A stretch of 64,000 bases of DNA from Dermanyssus gallinae (GCA_003439945.1 QVRM01006816.1:1154501-1218500), one strand, 5' to 3'. Numbered from the stretch's first letter, positions 33,790 through 60,640 are shown. The notes: generated by a model not told the origin, from the sequence alone. A program made the numbers and translations.

Positions 33790-33952
33790 GGCCTTCTGTA
33801 GTGTTTTATAGGAATCGCCAATTCGATCCCCGTTGTTGATCGAAGTTTTTTTGAGCGGTGCTCGTTGTAATAGATGATGAACCATACTATTGACAGTCAG
33901 GGGCCATGCTGCCATAAGGACTCTTGGGGAAACTCTAGATATTTCAACATCC
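33790..33952 (+). repeat. SINE-A copy 3, partial
   Basis: A B-box-like 'aattcgatccccg' is followed by 'gttgatcgaagtt', 'ttgagcggtgctcg', 'agatgatgaacc' and 'ggggaaactctagatattt'. It stops before the family's 3' third. The same B-box segment ends duplication copy 1 at about 31090. Confidence 0.6.
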
Positions 33953-34204
33953 ATTTGTCATTTTCGCCAATTGTCTGGGGTGACCCCAGTTCTGTTCTTC
34001 TCGAAATTACTTCACCTGGCCACTTTATTCTCCATATAGGCTTCTCGACCTTATGCGGCGGTTATTTTCGCCTCGAGGACAAATTATGCGAATCTTTCGT
34101 ACCAAAAACCAGGATTCATGTGACCCGTTAGCAGTTGCGCGAGTGGATAGGTAAGCGAGCCGTGATTAAGGCTGTACTATTTTTTGAGGTCAGGGAGTAT
34201 TGAT
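33953..34204. other. no supported feature
   Basis: Open sequence on both strands without family motifs. Confidence 0.4.
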
Positions 34205-35170
34205 TTTTGTCCAATGACCCAACTGGATTGCTTTTCATTGCTAGCTCAATTTGCTTGGAGTGTCTTGTACCGCGGATTAGTGTTCCCTCTATCCGAACGA
34301 TAATTAAAAAACGCTTTTTGAGGCTACTTTTTCAACTCTTAGGGTCCAGAGAAACGACTTGTATGGCTGCTGTGGAAGCCCTGCGATGTTGAACGCCGTA
34401 GATCGTTGCGTTTTTTTTGCGGAGGCGGCATATTGTAACCTTCGTAGTCGTACGCTCCCATAATGATGCTATCCATTACTGATGCCAAAAGACGGGAGGA
34501 TTTTTCACAGTTCTGCTGAGGCTTTGACAGTTTGTTTTGCTGCGTAGCCTACATGAGGTGTTCCTATGAAAGCCTTATCCAGAATCACGCCCAGACGCCT
34601 AACCATGGGTGGTGCTTGGTGCACTCTCAGGCGTAAGTTTAAGGTCTGTGGAGGATGCTTATGCTTCAGGCCGTCTAACAGAATTGTTTCTCTTAAACTA
34701 AGTAAGAATTCGAGACCTAGCATGTGGAGGTATTGTCGGACATCCGCTATGGCTCCGTTAGCTGTCCCGTCGAGCAAATCCTCGTCCTGGGTGGTAACAA
34801 TCAGTGCCAGATCATAATTGCAAAACTCGATATAGGCGTTCTCCATTAGCCAAGATGGGATAAGACGGCTGCCCTTTTCTAGCGAAGCCCCTTTGTCAGA
34901 GACGAGGTTGCTATAGTGTAGCCGAGGAATTTGTAGGCAATAAATTTTGCCTGCGTCTGGGTATGGCGGTCGTTTTTGATATATAGCAGTGTGTCTCTTT
35001 GGTAGGACAGATTTTGTTTGGTTACAACTAAGTTCCAAGTTGCTCTTCGTATACGTGTTATCCTTTTTGACTGAATGGTAATCCGACTTCAAAAAAACTA
35101 TAGACGCTAAAATTGCGCTCGTTTTAACAAAAGCCTTTCCGAATCTCAAAAGACTGCAGGGCAACAACCA
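34205..35170 (-). pseudogene. LINE RT, palm to C-terminal part (R1/I-like)
   Basis: A 220-codon minus frame (34505-35167) holds RT motif C and the thumb: 'NYDLALIVTTQDEDLL' (usual 'YADDLALIV...') near 34790-34840, then 'GLEFLLSLRETILLDG' and 'APPMVRRLGVILDKAF' (usual 'K.LGV.LD..L'). Downstream, in shifted frames to about 34205, are 'SVMDSIIMGAYDYEGYNM' and 'HRRASTAAIQVVSLDP', matching the 'Y...S..A..V.....P' region that follows RT in R1/I-type elements. The YADD motif is damaged (A and first D lost), so it is inactive. The upstream 5' part of ORF2 is absent. Confidence 0.75.
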
Positions 35171-36797
35171 TTTCTATTTGTTGCGAGTAACTACATCTTG
35201 GCTTGCTCACCATCGGCATTTACTGTAAAGTAAAGCTCGTCGTCCTTTCCAAAACTTTTCTAAAATTACATCAACAAGTTATTGATCGTTGTTGTGAATC
35301 ACCACTTGCACAGTAAACATGGTGTGGTTCACTACTACCGTGTCTATCAAAACTGCCGTATGAAATTTTCTAAAGTGCATGAAAATGCACTGCACATATT
35401 CGATGGTCACATTTTACAAAATCCCGAATTGATTACAAATGTATTCAACAAAAATAGACAGCACGCGCTAGACTGTTTAAAACTTAAGTAAGAATATAAT
35501 AGAAAGCGCCTTTATTTGCCGGAAAAAAATGTGGAAAAGGTGACTAGGTAGGCAATGACGTCCACGAAATCGCCTTGTTGTGCGATGATCTGGCTACACG
35601 CCAGGCGAACATATTAATTGTATTATTATATGAAAGCATGCCTTGAAACAGCCCTTGCACGACGTCTAAGAAAATACCTTTGTCTAGCAGGCCGTACAGG
35701 CATGTTTCGGTGGTCTCAATTGATCAACTCTGCGATGTTCGGAACTTTGCGGACAGACGTCCTTAGGGGTCGCGGCCCTCTAGGGACATCTATCTCTGCA
35801 TATACTCCACTGGGTCAATCGCTGTGCAATCGCTATGCTTCTGGTCCTAAGCCTCTCGTCGTTTTGATTTAGTCCAGTAGCAGTGACAGGTCATAAAAGC
35901 GCCCGTACAACATCTAACACGTAGCCCCGAACCTGCCATTTTGCATGCGCCTCTGTTGGCCATCCCCTCGTTGTTCCGGGACCGAAAGGGGCCGGGGCAG
36001 AGTGGTTCCGCAATCAGGACCAGCCACCGCTAACCTTGCTGTCAACAGATGTAGAAGGTGCCGCGTCAGCGTGGTGCATAGGCAGATAAATAGCCGCTGT
36101 CACTACAACAGGCTCATGGCCAAGAGCAGAAATTGTTTTGTGCAGCGCCCGGCCCACACAGAGCGTACGCGAATTAAATCCCCTGAGGGATACATATTTA
36201 TGTCCTATTCAACTACTCCGGCTATGCTTCTGTATCAGGATCAAATCTCCGACTTATAGTCATGACTAATCTATTGCGAATAGCTGTGTAACATTTGCAT
36301 ATAGCGAAAAGCAATCGAAGTTCAAGATCAGCTCTGCATACATTTTGCAGACGGCGAATGTGCCACGTTCCACGAGCCCGCGTAAATATGCTCAATAGTA
36401 TACGCTGAATAAATTATCGAAGTGAGATTGAGAATACAAGACCAAAGTCATACTGATGAGTATTACCCATTATATTAAAGACAACTAAATATATACTTTT
36501 ATAATTGCTTTGTTGTTAACGTGAACAAGTACATTCAACAACGTTAATCAAAGCTGGCGAAAAAGCGTAGGCAATACGAGAAAGCTAGGTGATTGTGAAG
36601 ATTTTTCGTCGTGGCCACGCATCTCTCTCGTATGCCTATTCTTGCTCGAGATGAGGGTCGATTTTATTACATCAGAATTATATTTAAGTGCCAATTCTAA
36701 TACTACCAATACGCGCCATGTAATTTAAATCGACAAGAAGTGTCGTTCGATCAAGTACAGTAAGTACCGTTCGACCTTAGATCCGATGGTGCTTCCA

Positions 36798-36802
<5 letters not shown>
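35171..36802. other. region without recognised genes
   Basis: Short open frames at 35282-35491 and 35618-35872 (+) show no known motif. I see no repeat ends. Confidence 0.45.

Positions 36803-36832
<30 letters not shown>
36803..36832. repeat. (TA)n array
   Basis: Fifteen TA units. Confidence 0.95.
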
Positions 36833-36834
<2 letters not shown>

Positions 36835-37034
36835 ACAGACGATTGGCTTGAGCCAGTGGCTTGACGCACGCTGTATCTGCTTGGAGAATACCTATGTATT
36901 TAACTGTCAAGTGCCTTTTCCTGGAGGATTTTGGGGATGCATAATGTGCATGCGACACTAGCAACCTGTGTGACCATGATTTAGCTATGTCTCCACTTAT
37001 CTTTCAGCATATTTACATGCATCTAATTAGGGGC

Positions 37035-37360
37035 TTATGCCGAGGTATACACCGTCCTGAAAAGACGCATCAAAACCTTGAGGGCCTGGTTGTGGAACGT
37101 TCCCTCCCACGTTACTCGGCTCCTCTTCTCGGCCACTCTCCCAAGCTGCCGCGTAAGCGTTTCCTGTTTAGCGGTCACCTTGGTTAACTTGAGCTTCAAA
37201 ATGGCATGCCATTTTATGCAAGGACAAGAGCTAACCGACGCCAATATAATATAGCAAACATATTGATTTCGTGCAAATTTTGCTGAAAAGAGTTTGGCAT
37301 GATCGCCGTGGTGTGGACAGATACCTTGGGGCAACTCTATTCCAAAATTTGGACGAGTTG
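37035..37360 (-). pseudogene. probable LINE RT C-terminal fragment
   Basis: A 99-codon minus frame includes 'RQLGRVAEKRSRVTW' and 'ALKVLMRLFRTVYTS'. These recall the post-RT region of R1-clade elements, where 'L..A......L..LYRTVY' is common. The frame ends in TAA next to 'YTSA'. Evidence is limited to this weak pattern. Confidence 0.35.
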
Positions 37361-37445
37361 AGGAAGGCTCAGTAATGGGACAAACTTGACGTTTTTACTT
37401 TCAACCAACTGATACTGATAGCGTCCTGAGGAGGCTGCAGGCTCT

Positions 37446-37641
37446 TTGTGGGTCCAACTATCTATCGCCAAATCAGAGCCTACAATCAACTCTAGGTAAG
37501 CACGTTTAGCAAAATGTTCCTATATATATATGTACTGCGGTACAAATTATTGCAGCGACTTTGAGAGTTCACTTTACAATATAGACAATAGATACCAATA
37601 AAGCATTTTTTTGGTTTACTAAGTGCACGGTTACATTGTAA

Positions 37642-37694
<53 letters not shown>

Positions 37695-37775
37695 TTTTTT
37701 TTTGCAATGTAGCCATGCACTTAGTAAACCAAAATATTGCTTTATTAGCTTATATTGCCAACTTTTTAAAGTCAG

Positions 37776-37815
<40 letters not shown>

Positions 37816-37890
37816 ACATTTAGGCTAAACGTGCTTACTTAGTGATGATTGTAGGCTCTGATTTGGCGACAGATAGTTGGACGGAGCCAC
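37446..37890. repeat. 450-bp imperfect inverted repeat with (AT)n centre
   Basis: The left arm (37446-37650) and right arm (about 37690-37890) are reverse complements with many matching blocks: 'gtccaactatct..cgccaaa', 'tcagagcctacaatca', 'taagcacgtttag', 'aatgttcc', an inner (TA)n, 'aataaagca', 'ttggtttactaagtgca' and 'acattg'. The centre is (TA)n at 37645-37691. The two inner TA tracts also occupy mirrored positions. This is the form of a foldback element. No coding capacity and no clear target duplication. Confidence 0.75.
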
Positions 37891-39564
37891 TGCCGGCGGA
37901 TGTAAGGGCAAAAGTGGTTTGTGGCTCTTCGCTAAATCAATGTCATGCCCTTGCATACTGGCCTAGTGGCCGTATCGCAGGTGACGGTGGGGCGTGAGGT
38001 GACGATGGCGATGTGAGTTGCAATACTTTTGCATGCAGACAGATAGCGCTCCGACATGGTGGTGTTTTCGTGGTTCGTTCCCTGCTTGAAAGAGCTGCTG
38101 ACGAGCACGCGAAGCAAAAACGATAGAAAAGCATAGAGAAGAGAGCAGTGAGACGAGGTGGGTGGAATATGGGAGAAGGGGGGGGGGGGCGAAGAGTGGC
38201 AATGAAAGGCAGGTACAAATTGTGTCGTTTTATGCTTGTTAATAAATTGTCTATCCTTTGATGGCTCTCGTGGTCCATTGGCCGGACAATGGGCTAACAG
38301 AAGCGGCTGCAGCCTGTGGCAAAGTATTTCCCGCTTTCGCTCTATCTCTCATATTTTTCTCTCTTTCTCTCGCTCGCTCGCGTTTAGCCTATGATTTATC
38401 TAATGTTTTCTCTTGTTTTTTTACTCTATCTCTCTGTACACGTCTGTCGTCCAATAGAATACAGCGCCGATTTAGCTTGAAACGGGGGGGTGGGGGGGGG
38501 GGGGGGAAGGGGGGTGGACTCCGGCAGACGAACAGGCAGTCTCACACACACACACCCCCGCGAATTGGGCGGCTTACAAGGCTAAAGCCGTACAGCCCTG
38601 GGTGGGGGTTGCCCTTGTCGTCCTCCTGAATGGGGGTTTTCGTCTTCGGAGCATCGCCTGTTCACGGTCAGACACGCGCACTTACTCACTCATTCACTGC
38701 CGGAGACTCACAGAGGGACGGACGGACGGACCGATATGCCTATCGGTCAATGGCTATCGGCCGGCGCCCCTCGGCGCTGCGTTCCTGCCCATTATGGCCC
38801 CGATTCTGGGGACAACATCGTGAGCTGAATCATTTCTGTGGTCGTCGCCGCCGTCGTCATCATCGTCGTCATCATCATACGAGGTGATGTCGAAGCAACG
38901 TCGTCCGCTGATTTTCCATGCATCTCAATGCGGCGTCTCGCCCGTTTGGGCTCTAGCGATGGTGCGGCGACTTGCCACCACCATACGCACGCAATGATGT
39001 CCTACTAGACAGGGACGGCCTGTATCGGACGATGGATACTTGAAAATTTACTTTTTTATTTAATTATTTGTGTATTTGTTTATTTGTGTTTCTTTCTATA
39101 TACATAAACAACATATCTTACTTGCCAGATTGTACTAGTCTGATACTTTTGTTTCTTAAATATTTATATACGTATATAAAGAATAGACAATCAAGCCTAT
39201 ACATATATATATATGTTTCTATCAGCTTGAAATGTATGCCTAAATGCACATTTCACATTTTTATGTCAGGGGCACCTGCAACGACAGCATAAGCGGACAT
39301 GTTGAGATATCTGCTGCTGAGAAAATTCAATCTGGAACTAACGCACTAGCCTCCTTGACCACGCCACCATACGCATTTACCTGAAATTCCTTTTATATAC
39401 ATAGATTCGGGAAAGTCGGGAGTCTCAAGACCAATACAGCAGCGCAAACCGAAGATATTTTTGTAGGTAAGCCTGTGCGCGGTTCGTTCATTCGCGACAT
39501 CTTTACATCTAAATCACCTAAGAGTTAGAGGAGCGAAACGGATCGCACTAGTGTGTAACTAGTA
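37891..39564. other. region with homopolymer G-tracts, no supported gene
   Basis: G-runs lie at about 38178-38191 and 38485-38516 (interrupted GGGGG tracts able to form G-quadruplexes) and a (CA)n run at 38542-38555. A 'cggacggacgga' run lies near 38718. Open frames are repeat-driven. Confidence 0.5.
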
Positions 39565-39760
39565 AGTGAGTGGAGTAGTACGCCTCGCGGTCGAAGGAGA
39601 CACACAGGTGCGCGGGTTCGAGCCGCACCATTGCCCTACATATGTATTTATAGTGGTCCGTCTGTGAAGCAATGCGCAAGGAAGTCCCATGATGGACGTT
39701 AAATCTTCGCTGAGAGTCAGCCCCGAAAGGATTTTTTTCGTAAGCGAGTAAGCGATAAAG
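39565..39760 (+). repeat. SINE-B copy 1, tRNA-derived SINE
   Basis: A tRNA-like head with 'gtgagtggagtagtacgcc' and 'cgcgggttcgagccgcacc' (B-box GGTTCGAnnCC form) is followed by a body 'gtggtccgtctgtgaagcaa', 'gtcccatgatggacgttaa' and 'ctgagagtcagcc'. It aligns block for block with 62450-62650. The two-part structure (Pol III promoter head, unrelated body) supports a SINE. Confidence 0.75.
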
Positions 39761-39794
39761 AAAAATAATAATGATAACCAGGTTGTCATCTTAG

Positions 39795-39798
<4 letters not shown>

Positions 39799-39859
<61 letters not shown>
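39799..39859. repeat. (AT)n array after SINE-B copy 1
   Basis: About 30 AT units followed by 'gatagatatg'. Confidence 0.95.
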
Positions 39860-39861
<2 letters not shown>

Positions 39862-40020
39862 TAGATATGCCGGACACGACTGAAGGTTTACAACCGACTG
39901 CGTCTGTTGTTGCGTCTGTTGTTTCTGCCGCTGCTCTCCGCACCATCTCCTCATTGATGTCAGCCTGGTACGGCCCAGCAGCTAACTAGCTCTTCGATGT
40001 TCGAACCGTCGTCGTTGTAA

Positions 40021-41110
40021 TAGCAGTAGTAGTAGTAGTAGTAGTAATAGAGGTGGTAGTAGCTGGTGGTTTGACCCTCTCCGCATCGGACGGGGCTTCC
40101 TCCGTACGGCGTAGCTATGCATGCGAGCTATGCTGGCGACGATGGCGGCAAACGGTGGTCCGCATGTCGCTCACGTCAGACACCGACGGAAACCGTACCG
40201 AGTCGGATCGGGCCGGTCAAGTCCCGGGTCGTCTGCTGTTGCTCATGCTGTTGTTGTCGTTGTCGTTGTCGTCGTCGTCGTTGTTGCTGTTGCTGCTGTT
40301 GTTGTCCAAACGACACACGCGGTGTGGAAGCACTGACTTCGATGGACCACGACGACGACCACGAAGACGACGACGTCAACAAAGCGCGCTGAAGAAGCCG
40401 CCGCAGTGTGCCGAAATCCCGAATCCCGAACTCCCGAATCCCGAACTCCCGACACGGCGGTTTGCGTAGAAGTTGCAGAAGTAAAACTGCTGATTCCTCT
40501 TCCCGTCTAGCCCAGAGCGCCGTCTAGCGCACGCATCTGATACGCTCTTCCTGCTCCGCTGAAGCTTCCTCAGACCTCGCGAGAAACCCATGACTTCGCG
40601 GCATGCTACTTCTTCACCGAATTGCACCGGCGCACAACGAAAACAAGCAGACAACGCAAGAAACACCACTCGTGTGCACCCAGTTGTCTGTCAATTGAAA
40701 CAAAAGCTTGTAGGACACGAGAGACAAGACGAAACACAGGAAATCCACAAAGAGAAGCACGCAGAAAGGAAACACTAGCCGCTCGGGAGCATTCGAGGCG
40801 GCAGCAGCAGCAGCACCAACTTCAGCAGCAACTTCTACGAAAACCCACTTCGAACAAATTCCTTTGCTTTGGGAAAAGTCGTACTGGTAGAGATCACCGC
40901 AACGCCTTTCACCGCTTTGCACTGTCTAGAAACGAAGATTCGGCGGCCAGAACTACCGCGCTGCACACTATCGTCGATAAAACGCCATCACCAGGTGCAA
41001 CAGGCGCGCAAACGCAGGTTACAAACTAAGTTATCACTGTGCAGTGCGACGTGTATTGCAGTCGACGGCTGCAAGATTGTCTCCATCAACTAAAGCTAGA
41101 CCTTTGTAGT
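40021..41110. other. GC-rich, triplet-rich region upstream of the CCDC148-like gene
   Basis: AGT repeats (40024-40047), a GTT/GTC/GCT tract (40230-40305), GAC repeats (40349-40374), a 15-bp tandem 'atcccgaactcccga' (about 40417-40450) and a CAG tract (40801-40815). GC is higher than in the neighbourhood. It could contain promoter or 5' UTR sequence for the gene starting at 41915, but no motif fixes this. The open frames here lack recognisable domains. Confidence 0.4.
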
Positions 41111-41410
41111 GTTTGTCCTTTCTTTGCTTCCTTGCACATTGGTCTTGCAATGCGTGAACGACTTTGTTAACCCTTTCTCAACTCCGAAACGAAAATGAAC
41201 AGCCATGGCTTTCCGTATGCCTCCTATCTGTTTAGAGACAGATACAAATCAAACGATCTTCGAGACTAATGTCACAGTGATGTGTTCTCCCTTGTATGGA
41301 TAAAAACAAATGATAATATATCGAAACACAATTTTGCGAAATGGCACCCATATAGGTGCACATATGCATACAACAATATGTGTTTGTCTTTATAAAGTAC
41401 AAAAAGTTAT

Positions 41411-41416
<6 letters not shown>

Positions 41417-41457
<41 letters not shown>
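41417..41457. repeat. (AT)n array
   Basis: About 20 AT units. Confidence 0.95.
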
Positions 41458-41462
<5 letters not shown>

Positions 41463-41626
41463 TGTGTTTTTCAGCTAAGCCGGAGTGCACGAATCGTGAC
41501 AACTTTAAAATCGCAAAATTGCCAAATCGAAGACTACCGAACGTAACCAGCGTAAATCATCAAATAGCACACGATCGAACCATTGAGTCCTCGTATCGGC
41601 TGCTCGCTAAGGTGAAGTGACGATAA

Positions 41627-41669
41627 CAAGAACAACAAGAATCGCAACAAAAACAACAACGACAACAGC

Positions 41670-41705
<36 letters not shown>

Positions 41706-41722
41706 AACGACAACAACAACTG
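41627..41722. repeat. AAC/CAA trinucleotide array
   Basis: ACA/AAC triplets, nearly pure from 41664 to 41703, about 200 bp upstream of the first coding exon of the CCDC148-like gene. Confidence 0.9.
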
Positions 41723-41914
41723 TAATTGCAGCCGTAACGCTATTGTCACCAGCAGCAGTAGAAGCAGGGCTCAAGGAGAAGAACCTCGAAGTTCGGTCAG
41801 TCTTAGACGACGTAGACGCTGCACAGCTTCGAGAGCCGGACTTTGATTCTCAAAGGACGATCGTAGTAAGCCGGCGTAGCAGGCATCGGCGCTCCTCGCC
41901 GTAGTTATAGGCCA

Positions 41915-57243
<15,329 letters not shown>

Positions 57244-57580
57244 CTGAACGAATGGATTTCCGCCTGAGAAATACGAAAAAATGGGTTTCCACCATTAACC
57301 AAATAGCGTAAGCGTGCGTGCAGACATACTCGCCAACATATCCTAGATTTCGGTGTCTAATATAAATAATGGACCAATGATTACGGTTTAAATTCCAACT
57401 TCACTAAAGTTGGATTTTTGAATCAGATTGAACGTGTAAATCGCTTTAAAAAAAATACAGCTTTTAAAGTGAAGCAGTCTTGCTGTATTTACCTTTTAGA
57501 GAAAGCCTATGTATTAACGCGATAGCCTGACATAGGGACTAATAGGGCCGAGATGAAAATGACAGCATGGTTTAGTCACG

Positions 57581-57583
<3 letters not shown>

Positions 57584-57622
<39 letters not shown>
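57584..57622. repeat. (AT)n array
   Basis: About 19 AT units between the end of the CCDC148-like gene and the minus-strand exon at 57886. Confidence 0.95.
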
Positions 57623-57627
<5 letters not shown>

Positions 57628-57885
57628 TGTTACGCACTTCCGCACAATTTCGTTAGGTTTTGCCAATCTAGTTGAATGCCACGTTAACTGCTAATCTACA
57701 ATAGATAAATCGTTTGCCAATTAGCGTATCTAATGAGTCCATTTAATCGACATCACCGTCAATATTCTTTCTATATTTTCTTCTTTTTCAATTTGACTGT
57801 TTTGTTATATGAGTGAAGAGTGAGATTAAAAGTCTCTAGACCACATTCAACCTGTGCTCTTGGTGGTCAATGGAGGCTCACTTAC

Positions 57886-57985
57886 CATGTGCTCCTCCTT
57901 CCGAATCGGCGCCAAGCGTTGACTGAAGAGCCGACAGCAGAACTAGGAGAATTTTCACGACGTTCCATCGAAGCATAAACGCCAT
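57886..57985 (-). CDS. first coding exon of a secreted or membrane protein, signal peptide
   Basis: From the ATG at 57985 (or 57994) the minus strand encodes 'MAFMLRWNVVKILLVLLSAL' and then 'QSTLGADSEGG'. This is a classic signal peptide: short basic start, hydrophobic core, small residues before a likely cleavage after LG or LGA. It is cut off by a near-perfect donor G|GTAAGTGAG (57885-57877). The frame is open upstream to 58072. The rest of the gene must run to lower coordinates on the minus strand, overlapping the CCDC148-like gene or nested in its introns. I could not identify a following exon, so the mature protein is unknown. Confidence 0.5.
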
Positions 57986-57994
57986 TCTCCGCAT

Positions 57995-58670
57995 CCGTTT
58001 CTCACCAATGCGACGGCGTAATTTAGAAACCTCACGAGGGGTCGCCAATATCTTGCAATGCCGTAATCGCACTGAGTTAATTAACCAACTAATTAATAGC
58101 GGTACTGCGACTAATACGGCTGCAACGGTGAACCTGTCCAGCGGTGAGCAAGCACATATGCTTGGATTGGACGTCCCACCAATTCGAACCTTTTTCGTGT
58201 AGACATTCTCCTATATGTGCACTGACATCGCGGCATTGGCTAATGACACCGCAAACGTTTCGATTTCGAGTGAGGCACGAAGAGGAGAAGGCGACGCGAT
58301 GTGTCTGTTTGTACTGGAGCGAATAATAGCAAGATTAGACACAAGCTGACCATTAATCACTGCCGGGTCCGTTCCGAGTTGTATTGCCCAGCTCGATCGC
58401 CGAGCTCAAGTTGTCAAGATGTCGAGATCGAATCGATCCCTCGTTAGCCTTGACATGGATTGCCGGCAGCCAGATCTAACTAACCACCCTCACCCGACTG
58501 GTCCATGCTGTGACACCTGGGTGTGTGTGTGTGTGGATGTGAGCTTTTGGTTTAGCGTGATCCAACCTCTTCGGCTTGTCTGGAATGCACTTAGGTGCGA
58601 GCTCGGAACTAGACTGATGTCTGTATCTGCTGCGATGCTCAACATGATAACAGTCGGTTATAACAGTAGA

Positions 58671-58671
<1 letters not shown>
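57995..58671. other. sequence upstream of the minus-strand exon, possible promoter region
   Basis: No recognised coding or repeat feature apart from a short GT run at 58520-58533. Position suggests it contains the 5' region of the minus-strand gene. Confidence 0.35.

Positions 58672-58730
<59 letters not shown>
58672..58730. repeat. (AT)n array
   Basis: About 29 AT units. Confidence 0.95.
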
Positions 58731-58736
<6 letters not shown>

Positions 58737-59884
58737 ATAATATTATTATTAGCAATCACAGTTGCATACCAGATAAACGTGTGCTTATAGTTCAAGCTTT
58801 GGGTGCAACTCATTATCGTCTAAATATGCACTGATCTAATCGATCCTTTTGCGCATAAATTGCTTTATCACGACTGATCTAGCCTACTATATGGAAAAGA
58901 CTTTTCTGTTTCAATAAAATTGTAGGCACCTAGAGAGCGTGTGCGTGCGTAACCATATAGTAATTGCACGTATGTGTCACAAAAATCTAGAAAAATTGCA
59001 TGATTGCCACCGTAATTGAGAGCCGAATTACAGCTTTCCATACCGATTTACTAGAAGGAAACGACACTTACTGCCTACAGACAGTTTCAAGGACTAGTCA
59101 AGCTATTTATATGCAAGCAATTTACAATTGCAGACACAGATGATGTCAAGACGGAGATTGCATACAGAATGATCACGCCTTCCCGAATCAAGGTATCGAA
59201 AATGGTATAAACTTTTATTGAAATGACTGCAATAAATGCAATATGCAACCTGACCTATATGCAAAGTAGGCACTCCACGTGCGCAGCACCTCAACCTATA
59301 ATTTATCCTGACGCATAGTTGATGAACTTGACATCGGCAGTGGCAGTCCTACAACGTCATAGTCCCGCTCCAATCTTTTAGGTAAATTTGACTGCGCTCT
59401 ACACAGAATACTAGCAGAAAGAACAGGTCCCTAGACTATGTCTCCGTTGACGGGTTTCAGCGTAGCGTGCTGGGACCGATAATACGGCTGCTGCACGCTC
59501 GATCGCCCAGTCAGCGTCAGTACCGGGGCGGTTTAGGATATATTTTAGAAACCGCAGGAAAAGTTCTCCCACGGCTCGGAATAATAATAATAATAACACC
59601 AACGGCATCGTTCGATAGACCCAAGCGCGACGACGTGGAGGTATACGGACGTATGCGTCATACCAACCACCAGTCAGCTTCATTTAAAAGCTGATTATTT
59701 TACACGCGGGAATCAACGAAATTGTTAAATGAGTAAATGTAGAAAACAGGTGTTGTATGTTTGGAAGAGATAGGAGGGTGCACTGAAGAATCGCTTACGT
59801 CTATTAGTATTGCAAGAAATTGCGCCTAATTGCGTGTCCTTGTGGTCGTGGCAGTGGTACACAAAAATTACGTTTTTTTAGTTA
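58731..59884. other. region without recognised genes
   Basis: An (AAT)n run at 59580-59597 is the only repeat seen. Open frames at 59411-59694 on both strands lack family motifs. Confidence 0.45.
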
Positions 59885-59928
59885 ATCGCTTCTCGGCCTT
59901 TTGGCTGATATCAAAGTGTAGTACCTGT
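59885..59928 (+). pseudogene. U2 snRNA 5' fragment
   Basis: The segment 'atcgcttctcggccttttgg' followed by 'ctgatatcaaagtgtagta' and 'cctgt' matches the first 45 or so bases of animal U2 snRNA with about three differences. It covers 5' stem I and reaches the branch-point recognition region (GUGUAGUA intact). The match then stops and sequence leading into a LINE fragment follows. It is not a functional U2 gene. Confidence 0.85.
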
Positions 59929-60139
59929 GGAGCTGCAAGGAAAGTAGGATCCATTTGCCGCAACCATTTTTAAGGATTTTGACTGTGTTTCTACGGAAAA
60001 GAAGTATATGAATGTCGATGGGGTAGATATTGCAATGTGTGGTATGCGGCTTGTTGCTCGGCTAATCGCAACTAAACGCTCACTTAATCGCCAAACCTGG
60101 CACCGTGGATCTTTTAAAGGCTGATACGCATTTACATGA

Positions 60140-60640
60140 CAATGAAATCGCTTTTTTTTTATAACTGAGACGTGGTTAGGAAGACATATAATTAATAGGG
60201 AGGCGTCATGTGATGATGAATACAACTTTTTCCACTGTGGTCATGATACCACAGGTGGCGGGGTTTACAAACCCTATTTATTATACTTAAATAATTAAAT
60301 GTATTTTACTAAGCGATTTTTACATATCTAATGTAGACTGCTCTAATACGGCACAGTTGTAGTCAACTACAATTAAGTTTAAAATCGTAAATTCTTGCGC
60401 TGCAAATGACATTCATCAATAAGCAGATAAGTCGACCAAATTGAAGGTTACTTCTCAACCCTGAAGTTCCTGACGTCAGAGGTACAAGCAGCGCCTCAAA
60501 TCAAATTTATGCATTTTCTTCTATCGTTTGACCCGCTGAAAATAGATTATTTCGAACTTTTTAACTCACCCATTCCGTCAGACCATAATGCTGTCAGTTT
60601 TAGCGATCTCATGCGATACGCGCTCGGCCGTTCGAGAAGG
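60140..60640 (+). pseudogene. LINE APE endonuclease fragment (jockey/CR1-like)
   Basis: Near 60150-60275 a frame reads 'FFITETWLGRHIINREASCD' then 'FFHCGHDTTGGGVYKP', matching the LINE endonuclease core (usual 'I.ITETWL.......' and 'GGGV'). Near 60545-60605 'NSPIPSDHNAVSF' carries the SDH catalytic motif. Stops and a shift separate these. The piece ends without RT. It begins about 200 bp after the U2 snRNA fragment. Confidence 0.75.

Larger units (their letters stand above)
31833..33846 (+). repeat. diverged segmental duplication, copy 2
   Basis: Same block order as 29661-31117, but about 560 bp longer, because the centre (about 32791-33426) contains unrelated sequence including an open frame at 33033-33347. 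The right end shares 'gatcgaagtttt' and continues into the SINE-A core, which copy 1 lacks. Confidence 0.8.

Noticed and set aside
40622..41029. 135-codon basic, Gln-rich frame upstream of the CCDC148-like gene
   Set aside because: Low complexity and an equally long frame on the other strand; more likely 5' non-coding sequence.
59885..59928. Functional U2 snRNA gene
   Set aside because: Only the first quarter of U2 is present and it already carries changes; the Sm site and 3' stems are missing.
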